This document shows, piece after piece, positions 5,530 through 7,505 of a DNA stretch of 7,505 nucleotides. The notes beneath the pieces were generated by a model, which saw only the letters and a list, made by a program, of their open reading frames with translations, was not told where the DNA came from and did not search any database. Position 1 is the first letter of the stretch, and every line of letters begins with the position of its first letter. The stretch covers positions 1-7,505 of the forward strand of contig JACROX010000050.1 in NCBI GenBank assembly GCA_016214225.1, written 5' to 3'. The DNA comes from Candidatus Peregrinibacteria bacterium. Its GTDB lineage: Bacteria > Patescibacteriota > Gracilibacteria > UBA1369 > LOWO2-01-FULL-3. The translations under genes and the position numbers were made by a program.

Positions 5530-6720
5530 TTAAAAATTTTTGACATCATAATTCGCCAAAGCCTCATTTATCAATCGATCGATTGGGAGGCTTTTTTCGT
5601 ATTCATTCACATCTCTAATATTTGCCTTAAGCTCCGGATGCTTAGGCATAAACATCACGCAAGATTCTTTGCATGGAAGTTTCGAAATATCATAAGTACC
5701 GATTTTTGAAGACTCCCTAACAATATTTTCTTTGTCAAAACTGATTAACGGTTGATACAGGGGAATGGTGGAAACATCATGAATCGCAAAAAGATTTTCA
5801 GGCGTTTGCGAAGCAACTTGTCCGAAATTATCCCCTGTAACAAGCCCCTTGGCTTTTTCTTTATATGCAATTTTTTCCGCTATTCTGAGCATAGTTCGAC
5901 GATATAACACAGTCCTTATTTTTCCGGGGACATGAAGATTCGAAGCAATCGCTTTTTGAATTTTCCCGTAAGGAACAAAATAAAGTTTCGCCCCGTCTTG
6001 ATAGCCGCTTAAAATTTTAACAAGATCGCAAACTTGTTCCATTTCATCCTTTCCTGTGTAAGGATAACCGTGAAAATGCACAAAAATAATTTTAACACCT
6101 CTCTTCATCATACTGTAAGACGCAACAGGAGAATCTATCCCTGAAGATATTAAAGAAACCAATTTACCTTGGCTGGATGGGGGCATTCCTCCTGCACCTT
6201 CATATTTAAAATAAGAGAAATATCCTCTGTCGTTAAAAAATTCAACGTTGATAGTTATATCCGGAGACTTGAGTTTTACTTTCATACTAATACCAAGATC
6301 CAGCAAAATACCTCCCAATTCCATTTCAGCATCGGAGGAAGTATACTTGAAAGCCATAGATCTTTTGACCCTTACACAAAAGGTTTTTGGATTATCATAA
6401 CCAAAAATTTCTTTTGTAAAATTTGTAAAAATTTGTTTTCCAAGAGTTTTTAAATTTACAGAACCGGAATAAACAAATTGTATATTTTTAATCCCAAAAA
6501 TTATTTTTAAAACATTTAAATAATTCAAGTTTTCAATTTTCGAATAATCCTTGTCGAGAAAAATCAAAATCCTGCTCAACGTATGGATAACTTTAAATTG
6601 ATGATTAAACTTAGTCTTTAATCTAAGCCTTATTTTAACAAGCAATTTTTCGACAAAATAATCTTTATTGCCCTTTTTAAGCCCTATTTCACTATAGTGT
6701 ATCAATATAAATTTTTTCAT
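5530..6720 (-). CDS. thiI: tRNA 4-thiouridine synthase ThiI, THUMP plus PP-loop form without rhodanese domain
   Basis: ThiI adenylates U8 of tRNA and replaces its oxygen with sulfur; in some bacteria it also supplies sulfur for thiazole synthesis. The 396 residues cover the N-terminal ferredoxin-like region (HYSEIGLKKGN, 8-18), a THUMP domain (~60-165) and the PP-loop ATP pyrophosphatase domain. The PP-loop is SSGIDSPVA at 192-200, where the usual form is SGGIDS. Further family signatures are TGDNFGQVASQT (295-306), QPLISFDKE (323-331) and IGTYDIS (340-346), and the tail SCVMFMPKHP has C354 at the conserved catalytic cysteine position; C350 is close by. No rhodanese domain follows, as in many ThiI proteins of this length, so sulfur transfer would differ from that of the E. 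coli enzyme. The ATG at 6720 lies 7 nt after a TATATT hexamer, suggesting a leaderless start. Its stop is 3 nt from the convergent protease stop, and its 3' end overlaps that gene's likely terminator. Confidence 0.95.
   Translation of the reverse strand: MKKFILIHYSEIGLKKGNKDYFVEKLLVKIRLRLKTKFNHQFKVIHTLSRILIFLDKDYSKIENLNYLNVLKIIFGIKNIQFVYSGSVNLKTLGKQIFTNFTKEIFGYDNPKTFCVRVKRSMAFKYTSSDAEMELGGILLDLGISMKVKLKSPDITINVEFFNDRGYFSYFKYEGAGGMPPSSQGKLVSLISSGIDSPVASYSMMKRGVKIIFVHFHGYPYTGKDEMEQVCDLVKILSGYQDGAKLYFVPYGKIQKAIASNLHVPGKIRTVLYRRTMLRIAEKIAYKEKAKGLVTGDNFGQVASQTPENLFAIHDVSTIPLYQPLISFDKENIVRESSKIGTYDISKLPCKESCVMFMPKHPELKANIRDVNEYEKSLPIDRLINEALANYDVKNF
5558..5597 (+). terminator. Rho-independent terminator for the protease gene, inside the 3' end of thiI
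   Basis: AAAGCCTC (5558-5565) and GAGGCTTT (5587-5594) are exact reverse complements and form an 8-bp stem. The loop contains a second perfect palindrome, CAATCGATCGATTG (5572-5585), which can fold as a 5-bp stem with a GATC tetraloop. The 3' arm runs into six T residues (5592-5597), giving an intrinsic terminator on the + strand about 30 nt past the protease stop. On the - strand only three T's follow, so it is oriented for the protease gene, not thiI. The same bases encode ThiI residues ~375-388. Confidence 0.75.
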
Positions 6721-6727
6721 TTGCGCT

Positions 6728-6733
6728 AATATA
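6728..6733 (-). promoter_or_regulatory. Candidate -10 element for leaderless thiI
   Basis: On the - strand TATATT (6733-6728) ends 7 nt before the thiI ATG at 6720, which would place the transcription start at or near the first codon. The 17-nt-spaced -35 position reads TGGATG, a poor match. No Shine-Dalgarno sequence lies between. This is the same spacing as at the uvrC start. Function is inferred. Confidence 0.4.
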
Positions 6734-6741
6734 TCTCAAAC

Positions 6742-6770
6742 ATGACAAAACATCCACATCTTGGTAGAAT
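6742..6770 (+). promoter_or_regulatory. Candidate sigma70-type promoter for folP with extended -10
   Basis: ATGACA at 6742-6747 (5 of 6 to TTGACA) is followed after exactly 17 nt by TAGAAT at 6765-6770 (5 of 6 to TATAAT). TG at 6762-6763 is correctly placed for an extended -10. Transcription would start near 6777, leaving about 17 nt before the folP ATG at 6794. This is the best full promoter match noticed in the window. The leader is short and has no Shine-Dalgarno. Confidence 0.55.
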
Positions 6771-6793
6771 CTTTTTGGTACTTGATGTAAAAA

Positions 6794-7505
6794 ATGGGCA
6801 AAAAAAATAGTTTAATAAAAAATCCAAAAATCCTTCTAATGGGAGTCATAAACTTAACTCCTGATTCTTTTAGCGATGGAGGGAAATTTAATACACTGGG
6901 GAAAGCGCTAAAACAAGCTAAAAAACTGGAGTCGGATGGAGCTGATATTTTGGATATAGGAGGAGAATCGACAGGTCCAAACGCAAAACCCATAACTTTG
7001 AAAGAAGAATTAAAACGCGTAATACCAATTTTAAAAGAGATAAGAAAATCGACAAAATTACCAATATCAATCGACACATATAAATCGGAAGTGGCAAAAA
7101 AAGCACTGGAAGCTGGAGCAAATATCATTAACGACGTAACAGCCCTGAGAGGAGATAAGAATATGGTAAAAATAGCGGCAAAATATAAATGTCCAATAAT
7201 TTTAATGTACTCGAAAGACAAAACTCCACATGCAACAATCAAAAAAACGACATATAAGGATATAATAGAAACGATTAAAAAATTTTTAACAAAACAAATT
7301 GCCTACGCGGAAAAATCCGGGATAAAAAGAAAAAATATAATAATAGATCCAGGCATGGGGCAATTTATAAGCGCTACCGCAAAATACAGTTTTGAAATAA
7401 TCGCGCGTTTAAAAGAATTAGAAACACTGAAAAGACCAATCTTAATGGGAATTTCAAGAAAATCATTTCTGCAAGAAGATATATCTTCAAGAGAGGGAAA
7501 AGCCA
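6794..7505 (+). CDS. folP: Dihydropteroate synthase (partial, runs off the right edge)
   Basis: DHPS joins p-aminobenzoate to dihydropterin pyrophosphate in folate synthesis and is the sulfonamide target. The 237 codons present cover most of the TIM barrel: MGVINLTPDSFSDGG at 16-30 with the pterin-region N20, DIGGEST 54-60, IDTYKS 93-98, INDV 112-115, DPGMG 185-189 and GISRKSF 219-225 with R222/K223. The last strands and helix, roughly 40-60 residues, lie beyond the window. Loop 2 reads GESTGPNA where typical DHPS has GESTRPGA, so the usual arginine is G61. DPGMGQF replaces the common DPGIGFGK. Both suggest a divergent DHPS subfamily. ATG 6794 is chosen because an in-frame TAA lies just upstream at 6788-6790 and only ~16 residues then precede the first motif; ATG 6839 is the fallback. 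It is divergent from thiI with 73 bp between them. No other folate gene is in view. Confidence 0.93.
   Translation, partial: MGKKNSLIKNPKILLMGVINLTPDSFSDGGKFNTLGKALKQAKKLESDGADILDIGGESTGPNAKPITLKEELKRVIPILKEIRKSTKLPISIDTYKSEVAKKALEAGANIINDVTALRGDKNMVKIAAKYKCPIILMYSKDKTPHATIKKTTYKDIIETIKKFLTKQIAYAEKSGIKRKNIIIDPGMGQFISATAKYSFEIIARLKELETLKRPILMGISRKSFLQEDISSREGKA

Noticed and set aside
5572..5585. CAATCGATCGATTG as a stand-alone operator
   Set aside because: The palindrome sits in the loop of a stem followed by a T tract and lies within coding sequence far from any promoter, so the terminator reading is more economical.
6742..6810. 22-codon ORF as an annotated gene
   Set aside because: Its start codon coincides with a good -35 element for folP and the peptide has no recognisable feature; kept only as a low-interest observation.
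6736..7242. 168-codon open frame on the - strand
   Set aside because: It lies opposite folP, whose + frame has unmistakable DHPS motifs; the antisense frame is a coding shadow with no recognisable features.
1..7505. Alternative genetic code with UGA as glycine (as in Gracilibacteria/SR1)
   Set aside because: All genes read intact under the standard code, GGN glycine codons are common, and the uvrC break is not caused by an in-frame TGA.

Overview
The window is strongly A+T-rich and gene-dense, with almost no intergenic space. It looks like a piece of a small, streamlined bacterial genome, most likely a Patescibacteria (CPR) member. The evidence is indirect: no start codon has a recognisable Shine-Dalgarno sequence, several starts sit 6-7 nt after a -10-like hexamer (leaderless style), a secreted protease carries SLH repeats of the kind common in that group, and UvrC and dihydropteroate synthase are unusual variants. 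The standard genetic code is adequate throughout. The lineage call is inference.

Layout: (1) The first ~50 nt may hold the last codons of an upstream gene that overlaps the start of der, a two-GTPase-domain ribosome assembly factor on + (30-1394). (2) A minimal nucleotidyltransferase-like gene lies convergently on - (1400-2125). (3) A 21-bp divergent spacer separates it from uvrC on + (2147-4166). The uvrC reading frame is broken near 2247: the GIY...YLG start of the N-terminal nuclease is in one frame and the rest in another, with about 36 residues missing. (4) Ten bp later comes a secreted trypsin-like serine protease with three SLH repeats (4177-5526). Its apparent intrinsic terminator lies inside the convergent thiI coding region. 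(5) thiI, the tRNA 4-thiouridine synthase, is on - (5530-6720). (6) A 73-bp divergent spacer leads to folP (dihydropteroate synthase) on +, starting at 6794 and running off the right edge.

The genes form no single pathway. They are housekeeping functions (ribosome assembly, nucleotide excision repair, tRNA thiolation, folate synthesis) around one cell-surface protease. The most unusual feature is in UvrC: a ~140-residue segment with a GNAT acetyltransferase-like pattern interrupts the C-terminal RNase H-like endonuclease domain between two of its catalytic motifs, and the usual C-terminal helix-hairpin-helix domain is absent. Together with the N-terminal deletion/frameshift, this makes uvrC the locus most worth checking. 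No mobile elements, CRISPR arrays, tRNAs or rRNAs are visible.
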